A DNA stretch of 34,714 bases from Patescibacteria group bacterium (lineage in GTDB: Bacteria > Patescibacteriota > Minisyncoccia > UBA6257 > GWB1-50-10). The stretch lies in the NCBI GenBank assembly GCA_030017555.1, contig JASEIC010000008.1, positions 1 through 34,714 of the forward strand, in the 5' to 3' direction. Each line of letters begins with the position of its first letter. Position 1 is the first letter of the stretch. Shown in pieces: positions 6,609 to 16,965 of this stretch. The notes under the pieces are model-generated. The model made no database searches. It was not told where the DNA came from and saw nothing but the letters and a program-made list of their open reading frames with translations. Made by a program: the position numbers and the translations under genes.

Positions 6609-6827
6609 TTATTGTATTTTATATTCCTTTTTCAGAATTTCCTTAATCCATTTTACATCGGTTTTCACCTCTGAAATGTCCGCTCTTAAATTAGCCACTT
6701 CCAATTTGGCTTCATTTGCGTTATTGTCTGCCGACTTTGAAACAGAAAATACATATCCAAATACCGAGAGGACAATACTTGAACCTAATATGGCTGAAAT
6801 TAATGATATTGAACCTATTTTTTCCAT
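6609..6827 (-). CDS. small TM + coiled-coil protein (XhlA/holin-accessory-like)
   Basis: One TM segment then ANEAKLEVANLRADISEVKTDVKWIKEIL coiled coil; in the lysis region. Confidence 0.5.
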   Translation of the reverse strand: MEKIGSISLISAILGSSIVLSVFGYVFSVSKSADNNANEAKLEVANLRADISEVKTDVKWIKEILKKEYKIQ

Positions 6828-7590
6828 TTATCTTGTTATGCCTGTTCCTCGAATCCTTCTTGTTGCGGGCGTTTCATAAGTTATATCTATAACAACTCTA
6901 TCCTGCTTTAATCTGACATATTCATTATAATTTCCTGAAGTCGCCGGAGTTAAATTTCTTAGTCTAAATTTAATTGTTGTATTGGATGGTTGTTGAGCTG
7001 AAGGCACATTTACCTCTGCTCCGGCCGCTATGCCCCAAGTAATCGGTGTTTCCGAAATAGGATATTCAGTTGCTTGGGAACCTCTCACATAGTTAGGATC
7101 TTGCGGGTATCCTGTCCATAAATTTGCGGCGGTTCTATTTATTGAATTTATCCTGGCAGAAAATATGCCTAATAATGTCCCGCTGCTATCCCTTAATTCA
7201 AATGGTCCCATCCCAGTATCTGTTCCTTTAAACTCGGCTGTACTTTGTGGTACCTTACCTACCTTTTTTCTAAATGACCACCTATAAGAATATTGCGCAT
7301 TAACTTTGGTTACTATCGTTCCGGGAGGTACGCCTAAATCTTCCCAAGTTTTAGTAAGCTCCCAGTAATTCTCTGATTGCGCCACTGCGCCGCCACCACT
7401 TCCTACTGTCGTTCTTAAACATCCTCCATAAGAAGATACCGGCGGATTTGGTCTTGTTAATTTGTTATGAATGTTTCCCCAATCCATATAACCGCCACCA
7501 AATGGAAATCCACCGCCGCCTAAAACTTCTGTAGAAGCGGGTATCCAACCCTCGACAGAAAGAACGAAATGATATTTTTTTTGTATCATA
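6828..7590 (-). CDS. hypothetical structural protein (start reassigned to MIQKKYHF...; ORF track extends to 7706)
   Basis: Residues before MIQKKYHF are low-complexity repeat (IINKIINKIIN) plus a hairpin region; AAGGGG lies upstream of the internal ATG. Beta-rich, Gly-rich composition. Confidence 0.55.
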
Positions 7591-7643
7591 GTATTTTTAT
7601 GCCCCTTCACCTGAGCTCGTAAGTCCAGGTGGCGAGGCACAAA

Positions 7644-7679
7644 ATTGATTATCTTATTGATTATCTTATTGATTATTTT
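7644..7679. repeat. 12-bp tandem repeat x3
   Basis: attgattatctt x2 then attgattatttt. Confidence 0.95.
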
Positions 7680-7729
7680 AATAACATATTTTTTTTGTGA
7701 ACCCATTATTGATTATTTCGATAACATAT
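7666..7729. repeat. 24-bp direct duplication (2 mismatches) of the upstream gene 3' end
   Basis: 7666-7689 ttattgattattttaataacatat versus 7706-7729 ttattgattatttcgataacatat. Confidence 0.9.
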
Positions 7730-9685
7730 TGTAATCCCCCATTGCGATGAGGAAGCCGCTGAAGTAATTAACCTCATAACCATATTAGCATTTAAGGTCG
7801 AAGAAGCAAATGAAGTATAAATATCAGGAGTAGTCGTGGCGGTTGAAGTCTGATTTGTTGAAAAGAGATGACGGGAAGTTGAGCTTGCGTTAGTTCTGCT
7901 TGCTTCCCATATTATGTTAAAAGTAGCCGTATCGCCCGCTGATTTATGAACCGAATAAAGCTTGGTAATAGTGGAAGTAGCGTTAAAAGTTCGAAGGTAA
8001 TTATCTTCTACTGCCGGGTTTTCTAAAACAAAATCTATATCACATTTTTCAGAGTTTAAATATCTTTGCGCTGCGCCGTCGTGAAAAGTGAACGAACCCG
8101 TAGAAGTAGCAATCGCAATAGTCCCTGTAGCAGATAAGATAAGTGAAGTTGGAATTCGTAATACACCGGCAAAGGTGGAAGTTCCTATAACGTGAAGAGT
8201 TGAACTTGGGGCGATAGTTCCAATCCCGACATTACCGGCAAAATAGTTGATATCCGATGTTCCTGCCTGATAAATCCCAAAAGCATTTGTTATAGCCGCA
8301 GTTTTAATTGGTTCAATATAAACTCCGTAGATATCTGAAATCGTTGTCGGCGAAGTCCAACCCTTAAAATCCATTTTAAGACCATAAATGTTGTTTATTG
8401 TTCCGCCCGTAGAGTCGTACCCTCTAACTTCAGCTTTTAACCCCGTTAAACTGCCTCCACCGGTAATGTTTCCCTCGCCCTTTTTATTGACTGCGGTATA
8501 AAGGCCGATTGTAGCATCACTATAATTTACTCCGCCCGAGATATTTGTTACGGCGCGTTGATAAGAGCTAATGTTTAAATATGCGCCAGTTGAGGTTACA
8601 TCAAGGAGCGCTTCATTTTCTGCTCCGACATTATGGGAATTAAGTTTTTTAGAAACGAATTGAGTGGTTGCTGGTATCCAACCCCAAGCAAGTCCAGTAC
8701 TTGGCCCCATTTTTAAAAACTGGCCTGATGTATATATATCTTCATCTCTTATGCTTAATGCCGCTGTCGGTGTTATTGTCCCGATGCCAATATTAGTACT
8801 CGATTGAAAAATAATCGAATTAGTGATCGACGAAGAAGAAATGGCATAAGGAATATAGCCAGCAGTGAAAGGATTAGTTGAACCGATTTTTGCATTCCAA
8901 GTTGCCGCAGAACTTATGTTGGCATCGGTTAAAGGAGTATTCAAAGTCAATGCCCCCGTAAATCTTCCCGCGCCTATAACATCTAATTTATAAGACGGAG
9001 TAGTAGTCCCGATACCGACGTTGCCAAACGATACCGTCTGCTCCGCGCCGCTTACGGCAAAAGTGCCGCTAAGATCAGGAAAGACAAAGGTTTGATCTGC
9101 GTTGAGATTTTGTGGGTCTAAGGAAGCGGTCAAACCTCCAAAGTTTATAAGAGCAAGAGAAGAGGTTGAACTTCCTCCCAATTCATTTACGATTGAGTTT
9201 TTTAAACTATCGAAAGAGATAGTGTAAGTCCCGCCATTCTCCCCATCAAGAACAAGCTGGTTATCTGGAGAAAGTTGAAGATACCCTCCAATAATTGAGG
9301 TAGTCCCATCTCCCGTAATCGTGGAAGTGGCTGTGCCGCCAATAATTAGAGGTGAAGTAATGCCTAAATTAACTGTTCCCGGCGAGGAAGTGGAAAAAGT
9401 CAATCCACTAGAACCCGTAAAAGTATAGTCAGCCGTAGAAAGTCCATTTATGGTTGTGGTCGTGAAAGAGCCGCAAGTCGTGGTCGCTAAAGTTCCTGAA
9501 GCATTAGTTTTTAAGCAAAGATTGGAGGAGGCGAGAGAAGGAATTTGAACAGAACTTGAATTTATTAAAGTCTTCACTATATTGCCTGAACCAAATATCC
9601 AAGGGCTAATCGGAGATATCGTTTGAGAACCAACGATAAAAGGCAGTATTAAAGCTATTAAGAGTGGAATAATTAGTTTTTTCAT
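7706..9685 (-). CDS. tail-fibre/surface protein with repeated GIGTTxPSYKLDV modules and N-terminal signal peptide
   Basis: MKKLIIPLLIALILPFIVGSQ signal-like; motifs VGIGTTTPSYKLDVIGAGRFTGAL, IGIGTITPTAALSI, VGIGTIAPSSTLHVIGTSTFAG; Ser/Thr-rich. Confidence 0.7.
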   Translation of the reverse strand: MKKLIIPLLIALILPFIVGSQTISPISPWIFGSGNIVKTLINSSSVQIPSLASSNLCLKTNASGTLATTTCGSFTTTTINGLSTADYTFTGSSGLTFSTSSPGTVNLGITSPLIIGGTATSTITGDGTTSIIGGYLQLSPDNQLVLDGENGGTYTISFDSLKNSIVNELGGSSTSSLALINFGGLTASLDPQNLNADQTFVFPDLSGTFAVSGAEQTVSFGNVGIGTTTPSYKLDVIGAGRFTGALTLNTPLTDANISSAATWNAKIGSTNPFTAGYIPYAISSSSITNSIIFQSSTNIGIGTITPTAALSIRDEDIYTSGQFLKMGPSTGLAWGWIPATTQFVSKKLNSHNVGAENEALLDVTSTGAYLNISSYQRAVTNISGGVNYSDATIGLYTAVNKKGEGNITGGGSLTGLKAEVRGYDSTGGTINNIYGLKMDFKGWTSPTTISDIYGVYIEPIKTAAITNAFGIYQAGTSDINYFAGNVGIGTIAPSSTLHVIGTSTFAGVLRIPTSLILSATGTIAIATSTGSFTFHDGAAQRYLNSEKCDIDFVLENPAVEDNYLRTFNATSTITKLYSVHKSAGDTATFNIIWEASRTNASSTSRHLFSTNQTSTATTTPDIYTSFASSTLNANMVMRLITSAASSSQWGITICYRNNQ

Positions 9686-9724
9686 TTTATAAGTTTTTCT
9701 TTTTCCTTGCGGGGAAAAAAGTAA

Positions 9725-12700
9725 TTATCTGAATATCTCTTCCAACGATCTTCTGCCAGAAAAAATATCTTCTAAAGTTCTTTTTTCCGGTTTCTTTTTA
9801 ATAGCATTATCAAGTTTTTTCTGTTGGGCTTCGCTTAAAAACTCCTTTAATTCTTTCTGTTCTTCAACATTAAACTGTCCATATAAATCCGCCTTCCTAT
9901 CATAATCCCCATTCTGTAAAAATTCAACCTGCGGGACAAACCATCTGCGATTTTCCGATTTTTCGCCTATATTTCTTACCCAATCTTGAGCGGCGATAGA
10001 ACCATATTTTCCCCTTAAAAACGAACGCACTATTTCTATTGTATCTTGAACCGGAGCGAGCATTTTACCTTCATTGTCGGTAATCCCGCCTGCTTCCATT
10101 ATTTCCATACCTTCCCGTAACCGACGGAACGTTTTAGGAATGCCAAGCGTTGTGCCAACCGACCACAAAAATTTTTCCTTATCGTCTTTAGAAAAATCTC
10201 TGACGATTGAATTTATATTTCCAATAACAGGAGAAACATTTATTTCTTTTTCGTTAAGAAACGCATAAACAACATTGCTTACTACTGGGATATTCCCAGT
10301 TAAAGATTGTAAAATATCTCTGGTCATACCAACCTTATCGCTCCACTTTGGGGATAAATTTTCAATCACTTGTTCTATATAAGCAATAACTGTTGCCGCT
10401 GTTAATACTTCGGCAATAGCAATCACTGTTTTTGCCGTTCCTTCGCCAGCTTGGTATCCAAGATATCCACCCGTCTTTATAATGTGCCGGTAAAATCCGT
10501 TTAACTGTGAAGTCAAAGGATAAAGAAACATTAAAATAAAATTACCGGTCTCTCTCTTAAAAAAATCAGGGCGGTCTCCTTGGTAAAAACTGCCATACCA
10601 TAAATCCACCCTATCTTGGGAAGTTTTAACAACTTGATCAATTACTTCTTGTTGCGGTCGTATTCCTGTTTTTTCCCATTGCTTGTATGTTTGAGCACCA
10701 AATTTATCCAAATATCCATTTAGAGATACTTGAGCATTTTTCCTATCAAATTCAGTAAGCGGCCCGGTAAATGTTCTACCAATCTTTCCCTGTAAATCCT
10801 GAATAGCAATATCGCCCTTTCTAATGGTTATACTTGGAAGTTGCGCAACATCTATACCAAACGCTTGAGCAAATTTGCTTTTTGTTTTTGGAACAGCCTT
10901 ATCAATTATCATTATTGGAATTTGAGTTAATGCCTGCTTTAATACAGAAGCATAATTTAATCCCAAAGCACCCATTGCTCCCGCTTTTCTTCCAAATTTA
11001 GAAAGTGCGGTTAATGCCATCTCACCCTCCACTTGTGAAACATAGGGCGTAGTAATTTCCTGAAGCCATTTATTTACATACTTCCAATCAGATTCTTTGA
11101 CGATATTTTTGAATTGGTTGCTGTTTGTGAGATATTTCAAATGATTAGTTGTCTCACTTATATGAATAAAGTCAGTAATTCCATCTATCCATCTCGCCAC
11201 CACTTTCCTATAATCAAGTTCATAAAGTTCAATCGGGGCTTTTTTCATTCTTTCTTTTAAGGAAAAAAATGCGGGATGATTTCTGAAAAGCCAATTCATT
11301 GCTCCGCCTTTATCAATCAATTTAATATCTTCACTGGTCATTAGAGGAGCATAATTTTTAACTTTGCCCGGAGTTTTGCCCATCTTCTTGGCAGTTTCAT
11401 AAAATCTGCCTTCGGTTTCTTTAATAATATTATCAAAAATTTCCACGAATTTTCTGCCTTTTTCGCTTAACTGCTCCAAAGGTATTTCCGCTCCCTTACC
11501 TTGTCTGCCAAGATAATACTTTGCCACACCTTCGGCTTCATTTTTGGATAAAGTAAATCTATCAGCGGTCAATAAACCAGCATCTTTTGCTAATCCCGCT
11601 TCCTTAAATCTGTTTATAAATCCTGTTTTAGCAAGTTCACCTTTTATGCCGTATCCTTTGGATGCCCTTTGCGCGCCAATAATAGAATCCCTTAAATAAC
11701 CAATTCCCTTACGCTCAAAAAATACCGCTGGAGTTTCAATTCCTCTTGCCACTTTAATTGGAATTTCCACACCCTCAACCAATACCGAGCGTTTCTCCCA
11801 TTTCTGTTTGGGAATTTTATCAGTATAAGATTTAGCAATGTCGTCTATTTCTTTTCTGGTAATATAAGTAGATAAACTTCTGTCAGGATTTCTTTTGACT
11901 TTAATGACATCGGTAAATTTTGTGCCATCTTCTAAAACAATATTGGCAATATCCTCATCTACAAGATAACGGGATTTTAATAATTTTGTAATTCTTTCCG
12001 TGTCGCCGTGAAAACGATTGATATTCTTAATGGTGTCCTGCCTAATTTTCTGCTGTTTGGCTTCAAGTTTAGCGACTTTCTCGGCGGCAATTTCAGCATT
12101 CTTGATTTCCTGTTTAGTGGCTTTAATTTCCGCTTTCAATCCAGCTCGCAGTTCTTTTATGGTTGGTTGGATTGTTTTAAACTCGCCCAAAGTGAAGGTT
12201 TCACCTTGAATGACTGCTGGCAAACGAGTTGGTATTTCTTCTGTTATCTTTTTTACTCCCTTAAGAGGTTCAAGTTCTTTGGGGATAAAGGTTTCGGCTT
12301 TTCTTAAATCCTGCATTCCTTTGAATTTTACCCATTGCTCAAAAGAGACTGGTTCGCTTCCTGCCTTTTTTAATTCGGCAACATAATTTCTATATCCCTC
12401 TAAATACTCCTGACTGATTTCTGCTCTTAATCCTTTGGGAACTTCTGGCACTCCTCCGACTTTCTTAACTGGTCTTATACTTAATCCAAAAGCGGGTTGA
12501 GGTTCGCCAGCAATAGCTTCGCCAGGCAGTTCTCTGACTAGGGTAAGTGGTTTTGGAAATACTATCTTGCCAAAATTCTCAATAGGAGTAGTTAGGGTAC
12601 TTCCTATTTTTTGTATCACTTTACCTAATGGATTTAAAGAAACCTGCCCACCCCTTACTGTAAGTTCGGAATTTATAGTCATTCCAGAAGCCATTATATC

Positions 12701-13831
12701 GTTTACGGCTTTTCTATCACCTGCTTTTACGGCAGTTTCTAAAGACTTAATAAAGTTATTTTTAAGTTGATCCCAAGTAAAATTATCTTTTAATGATAGG
12801 GTTTTAAGAGCATTGCTATATTCTGTGGAATAAGTGGCTTTTAATGCTTGTCTTGCTCCCAAATTTATAACTGCTTCTGCTATAAAAGCATCAAATACAT
12901 CGGGGATAATCACATCCTTTGAAGCTAATAAGGCATTACGCCATACATCAATAGTTTTCTTTGGCGGGGTTTGTTTGTTTAATTCATCATACCTTTCCCA
13001 TAATCTCTGCCCGGTAGTCTGAAGTCTGCCATTTATTCCTATTGCTTCAGGATTTATGGAAGATAAAACCTTTTCTACGGCAGGTGATCTTGGCTCTCTA
13101 AGAGTTAAAGCATTTAAATTCTTAGCTAACTGAACCCCGAGTCTTGCTACCGTATCAATAGTTACTGAACCCAAAGCATAAGCCACATTTAATGGGTAGG
13201 TTTGAGAAATTACTTCCGGTGCTTTTGCGGTAAAAAGAGGTTGTTTGATTGCGGGAAATTCTGTGGTAGCAAAGGGAACTGTTGATTGTGCGGTTCTTAA
13301 TTCGTCAGGAGTTTTTACTTGTCTTGACTGATAATCATTTAGCCTTGCCTGAACTTGCTGGGCAGTTCTGGCTGATTCTGCCTCTTTTTTTTTAGCAGAG
13401 AATAATTCGGGTATCTTTTTAAATTCTCCGATTATATCGGTAAAGATATTTGCCATATTAAAAACTCTCAATAATTCATCCCACAAATCTCCAGGAGCAA
13501 AAAATCCTCTCTTTGTTTGTGGTTTGGGTGAAACATTTATCTGAGCTTTAAGAGATTCTATTTGAGCCGTAGTTACTGCATCAATTGATTTAAAAGGTTC
13601 AACTAATGGTTTAAATAGCGGCGAAGGCTCATAGGGCTTCTTTTCGCCAATGGTTTTTAGCGGAGCATAGGAGATTTTCGGCTGGATAAGAGCCGATAAA
13701 TTGAGTTCTCTTTCTTTTCTGGCAAGTTCTGCTTCTATTTTTGATTTAGCCGCCGCTAATTGCTTGCCTAATTCTGGAAGCAATTCTACTCGTTTTTTTG
13801 TTTCTTGTAAGAGGGCAGATAGATTTAACAT
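9725..13831 (-). CDS. very large virion/ejection-type protein
   Basis: 1368-aa ORF between tail genes, charged/helical; size and position typical of internal virion or ejection proteins. No catalytic domain recognised. Confidence 0.6.
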   Translation of the reverse strand: MLNLSALLQETKKRVELLPELGKQLAAAKSKIEAELARKERELNLSALIQPKISYAPLKTIGEKKPYEPSPLFKPLVEPFKSIDAVTTAQIESLKAQINVSPKPQTKRGFFAPGDLWDELLRVFNMANIFTDIIGEFKKIPELFSAKKKEAESARTAQQVQARLNDYQSRQVKTPDELRTAQSTVPFATTEFPAIKQPLFTAKAPEVISQTYPLNVAYALGSVTIDTVARLGVQLAKNLNALTLREPRSPAVEKVLSSINPEAIGINGRLQTTGQRLWERYDELNKQTPPKKTIDVWRNALLASKDVIIPDVFDAFIAEAVINLGARQALKATYSTEYSNALKTLSLKDNFTWDQLKNNFIKSLETAVKAGDRKAVNDIMASGMTINSELTVRGGQVSLNPLGKVIQKIGSTLTTPIENFGKIVFPKPLTLVRELPGEAIAGEPQPAFGLSIRPVKKVGGVPEVPKGLRAEISQEYLEGYRNYVAELKKAGSEPVSFEQWVKFKGMQDLRKAETFIPKELEPLKGVKKITEEIPTRLPAVIQGETFTLGEFKTIQPTIKELRAGLKAEIKATKQEIKNAEIAAEKVAKLEAKQQKIRQDTIKNINRFHGDTERITKLLKSRYLVDEDIANIVLEDGTKFTDVIKVKRNPDRSLSTYITRKEIDDIAKSYTDKIPKQKWEKRSVLVEGVEIPIKVARGIETPAVFFERKGIGYLRDSIIGAQRASKGYGIKGELAKTGFINRFKEAGLAKDAGLLTADRFTLSKNEAEGVAKYYLGRQGKGAEIPLEQLSEKGRKFVEIFDNIIKETEGRFYETAKKMGKTPGKVKNYAPLMTSEDIKLIDKGGAMNWLFRNHPAFFSLKERMKKAPIELYELDYRKVVARWIDGITDFIHISETTNHLKYLTNSNQFKNIVKESDWKYVNKWLQEITTPYVSQVEGEMALTALSKFGRKAGAMGALGLNYASVLKQALTQIPIMIIDKAVPKTKSKFAQAFGIDVAQLPSITIRKGDIAIQDLQGKIGRTFTGPLTEFDRKNAQVSLNGYLDKFGAQTYKQWEKTGIRPQQEVIDQVVKTSQDRVDLWYGSFYQGDRPDFFKRETGNFILMFLYPLTSQLNGFYRHIIKTGGYLGYQAGEGTAKTVIAIAEVLTAATVIAYIEQVIENLSPKWSDKVGMTRDILQSLTGNIPVVSNVVYAFLNEKEINVSPVIGNINSIVRDFSKDDKEKFLWSVGTTLGIPKTFRRLREGMEIMEAGGITDNEGKMLAPVQDTIEIVRSFLRGKYGSIAAQDWVRNIGEKSENRRWFVPQVEFLQNGDYDRKADLYGQFNVEEQKELKEFLSEAQQKKLDNAIKKKPEKRTLEDIFSGRRSLEEIFR

Positions 13832-13875
13832 ATTATATATTTTTCTGTAAATATTTTACCAATGCTAAAAGAAAT

Positions 13876-15411
13876 TTAGATAGCCAAATACCTTAGGATC
13901 TCATCGTCGGAATATCCTTGTTGTTTTGCGTCTTCAACTTTTTTCATCGCTTCTGTCAAAAATCTGTTTATATCCCAAGTAGCGGGCGACCACCATTTTG
14001 AAGTTCCTAATTTATTAGACATTGCTTTTAATTCAGCATTAGTAAAGTTCTGTCTAAACCATTCTTCCGATAAATATCTTTTGGGTTCTTTAAACTCAAC
14101 TCCTTGCAATTGAGCTGACGCTTTTTTCGCTCCCGCTTCAAGTTGTTCGGGCGTTGCGGTCGGGTTATCTTTCATAAATTGAAAAAGTTGAGATTCAGTA
14201 AACCCATAAGGGGGCGTCCAGTCGTAATTCCTTCTAAATTCGGAAATTTCCCATATTGTTAAAAATTTCTCTTTTCCTTTTCCGTCTTTCTTCCCCTCTA
14301 TTATTTTTCGAGTTCTAGCTTCTAAGTTTTCTATTTCTGCTTGAGTTTTTTGAGGTTTTAAAACATTAGGCACAATCACTTTATAACTATTATCGGGCAT
14401 TAACTGGACCAAGCCGACATCCGGCACATTTACGTTTTTACCTTCAACATATCGTTCAAATGGCGTTCCGACATCATAGCTTTCTTCGCTCATTTTCTTT
14501 GTGGACGGATTATAGGTAATCCTATACATTTCAGCATTTCCGCCTGCTCCTTTACGAGTCTTCCATTCGTTTACAATCGGTCTATACGCTTCAGGAATCG
14601 CCTCGCTCCATTTTTGCCTTAATCCATATAAAGTAATCCCCGCTTCTTGAGCGGCTTTTAAATTAGCCTGAATATCGGGATCGTTTTGATGAACTCTAAG
14701 AAATTCATCAAAATCTATTGTCTTACCGGCTTGCCCCGCCGCGCTTGCGTAATTCTGAAATACACTCATTGCGTTATCAGCCACCCTTTTAAGTTTTTCC
14801 TGCCTATTGGTTATATCTTGGGCTTGTAAAAGCTTATAATACTCAATGGCATTTTTTTCAGCCTGGCTATAAACGCCCTGAATTTCCATTTGCATTTGAG
14901 TATTTATTCTACTGGATATATTCGCGCTTGCACTTTGGCTTATTCCCTGTTGTTCCGCCTGACGAGATTCTGCGGCTGATGAACCGGCTAATCCCATTAA
15001 AGAAGATAAAGCCGATGTCCGAGCTTCGGCTCTTCTGCTTATATCTGATTGAACTCCTAATTCCTCGCTTAATTTCTGATTATAATAACTTTGTATGGCG
15101 GTTATCCTTTCTTGCTGTCCTTCCATAGCCATACCTCTGGCTTCTTGGTCTAATTGTTGAGGAGTTTTTTCTGGAGCTATTGACGGAGTATATCTGCCTG
15201 CCCTGCTATAATAAGGGTCTTGATAGGGACTGGTTCCGGGAGTTTCACTTGCTCTTTTGCCTGTTAAGGGAGATATTGGGTCGAGTCTGCCCTGTAAATT
15301 AAAAGGTGAAACGGGAGTCGGTCCCGGAGGTAATTGAGCCGCTGGCCCGACATAGGTCGGGGAGTTATAAAGATTTAGTCGGTTATATTTTTCTTGTTCT
15401 TGTGGGGTCAT
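13876..15411 (-). CDS. putative internal virion/structural protein
   Basis: 511 aa, Ala/Gln-rich helical core (SALSSLMGLAGSSAAESRQAEQQGISQSASANISS...). Confidence 0.5.
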   Translation of the reverse strand: MTPQEQEKYNRLNLYNSPTYVGPAAQLPPGPTPVSPFNLQGRLDPISPLTGKRASETPGTSPYQDPYYSRAGRYTPSIAPEKTPQQLDQEARGMAMEGQQERITAIQSYYNQKLSEELGVQSDISRRAEARTSALSSLMGLAGSSAAESRQAEQQGISQSASANISSRINTQMQMEIQGVYSQAEKNAIEYYKLLQAQDITNRQEKLKRVADNAMSVFQNYASAAGQAGKTIDFDEFLRVHQNDPDIQANLKAAQEAGITLYGLRQKWSEAIPEAYRPIVNEWKTRKGAGGNAEMYRITYNPSTKKMSEESYDVGTPFERYVEGKNVNVPDVGLVQLMPDNSYKVIVPNVLKPQKTQAEIENLEARTRKIIEGKKDGKGKEKFLTIWEISEFRRNYDWTPPYGFTESQLFQFMKDNPTATPEQLEAGAKKASAQLQGVEFKEPKRYLSEEWFRQNFTNAELKAMSNKLGTSKWWSPATWDINRFLTEAMKKVEDAKQQGYSDDEILRYLAI

Positions 15412-15413
15412 AA

Positions 15414-16925
15414 TTAATAATTTATTATTACTGCTCCTCCCCTTCCACTCCCACCAGCTCCACCTGTACTATTTGCTCCACATCCTCCCCCTCCACCACC
15501 GCCGCCATAACCATATTGTCCTAAAGTGCTTGAAGCAGAAGAACCACTAGAACCATGACCATCGCCAATAATTCCTCCAAGACCTCCGGTTAATATTTTA
15601 TAAAAATATATTCCAGAATTTGTTGAAGCTCCGCTTGGAGCACGATCTGGAGAATTACAGGTATTACTAGCAGAACCATTATTTCCTGCTACTCCGTTTG
15701 GAGTGCCTGCCGCTCCAGCAATAGTCCCGCTTGCTGAAGTTCCTTTAATAGCTGTTAGTCCAAAAGCAGTTGTGTCTCCAGCTATCCCACCAACTGTTAT
15801 CGTATAAGATTGAGTAGGAGTAACAAGAACTGGAGTTGGGAAAATTTGTCCTCCAGAACCACCAGAACCTCCAGATGCTCCTCCATAATCATTAGGAGAC
15901 GAATACCATCCATTCGCTCCAGCCGCACCATTGCCACCACCACCTATTAACTGAACTCTTATAGTTGTTACTCCAGCTGGAGGCACAAAAGAGCCAGAAG
16001 AGGTATAAATTATAGTTCTTGAAACTCCCATAGGATAAGAACCAAAAGTCCAGTTGCCATCAGCGGTAATTGTCTTCCCCGAAGTGAAAGTAACCGATCC
16101 GCCAAAAGTAGAAGTTCCACTCTGAACTAATGCCCCCGTACTCGTCAATCCCCCGCTAAAAGTAAATCCTTCGGTTAAATCCAAAAATCCTTGAGAAAGC
16201 TTGCCTCCCTCTTTTGTAACCGGCACTAATCTATTTGCCGAGCTTGTGGCGTTAAAGAATAAATTAGGAACTCCTAAATAAGCTCCGGTTGTTCCGGTTG
16301 CCGTGCCTGCAATAAGTTCTGATGTGGTGGCTAATTGTATTATTCCTTTTGTGGAGAAATTCGCATCCGAAGTTCCCGCATAAGAAACCGAATCCGTATA
16401 ATCCTTGCTCTTATCCCAAGTAACCAACTGATGAGTTCCATAATTCCAGGCAGGCTCGCTTGAATAAATCAAAGCGTTATCCAAACTGTCTACTCCGTTC
16501 ATTTTTCTCACCAAAAACTGAATTGTCGGATAATCAGTAGTCTGAACCGAAGCAAAACGCCTATGTGAATAAACATAAGTCGTGGTGGCGTTAGGATTAA
16601 GCAAATTCACTCCCCTCGTAAGAGAAGTGATTGAAGTCCCCGAAGCATTACCGCATACAAATTCCGTATTAGGTTGATTGGCGTCTAAAGTAAAACATTG
16701 AAAACCCGTTAAAGTTTGTTTATCTCTTGTGGTTCCTACCGCTAAAGTCATTGAGGTTGCGCTGTCTGAAATAGGCGAAACCAAGTAAGTGTCGATCAAA
16801 CTCGGAGAACTGGGAACAAGTATCCCAAGATTATGATTATCTGATGGGACGCCGTTAATTAAACCCAGCGATGTGAGTAAAACAATTACAGAATATGCAA
16901 CTTTACTCAAGAGATTATTTATCAT
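15414..16925 (-). CDS. tail/receptor-binding type protein with Gly-rich C-terminus and N-terminal hydrophobic segment
   Basis: C-terminus GSFVPPAGVTTIRVQLIGGGGNGAAGANGW...GGGGGGGGCGANSTGGAGGSGRGGAVIINY. Confidence 0.65.
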   Translation of the reverse strand: MINNLLSKVAYSVIVLLTSLGLINGVPSDNHNLGILVPSSPSLIDTYLVSPISDSATSMTLAVGTTRDKQTLTGFQCFTLDANQPNTEFVCGNASGTSITSLTRGVNLLNPNATTTYVYSHRRFASVQTTDYPTIQFLVRKMNGVDSLDNALIYSSEPAWNYGTHQLVTWDKSKDYTDSVSYAGTSDANFSTKGIIQLATTSELIAGTATGTTGAYLGVPNLFFNATSSANRLVPVTKEGGKLSQGFLDLTEGFTFSGGLTSTGALVQSGTSTFGGSVTFTSGKTITADGNWTFGSYPMGVSRTIIYTSSGSFVPPAGVTTIRVQLIGGGGNGAAGANGWYSSPNDYGGASGGSGGSGGQIFPTPVLVTPTQSYTITVGGIAGDTTAFGLTAIKGTSASGTIAGAAGTPNGVAGNNGSASNTCNSPDRAPSGASTNSGIYFYKILTGGLGGIIGDGHGSSGSSASSTLGQYGYGGGGGGGGCGANSTGGAGGSGRGGAVIINY

Positions 16926-16965
16926 ATTATTTATATTTTATATTATTTGACCTTTTGAGCTATTA

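Noticed and set aside
12008-13022. Plus-strand ORFs antisense to the large virion protein
   Set aside because: Shadow ORFs opposite a clear 1368-aa minus-strand gene; no coding features.
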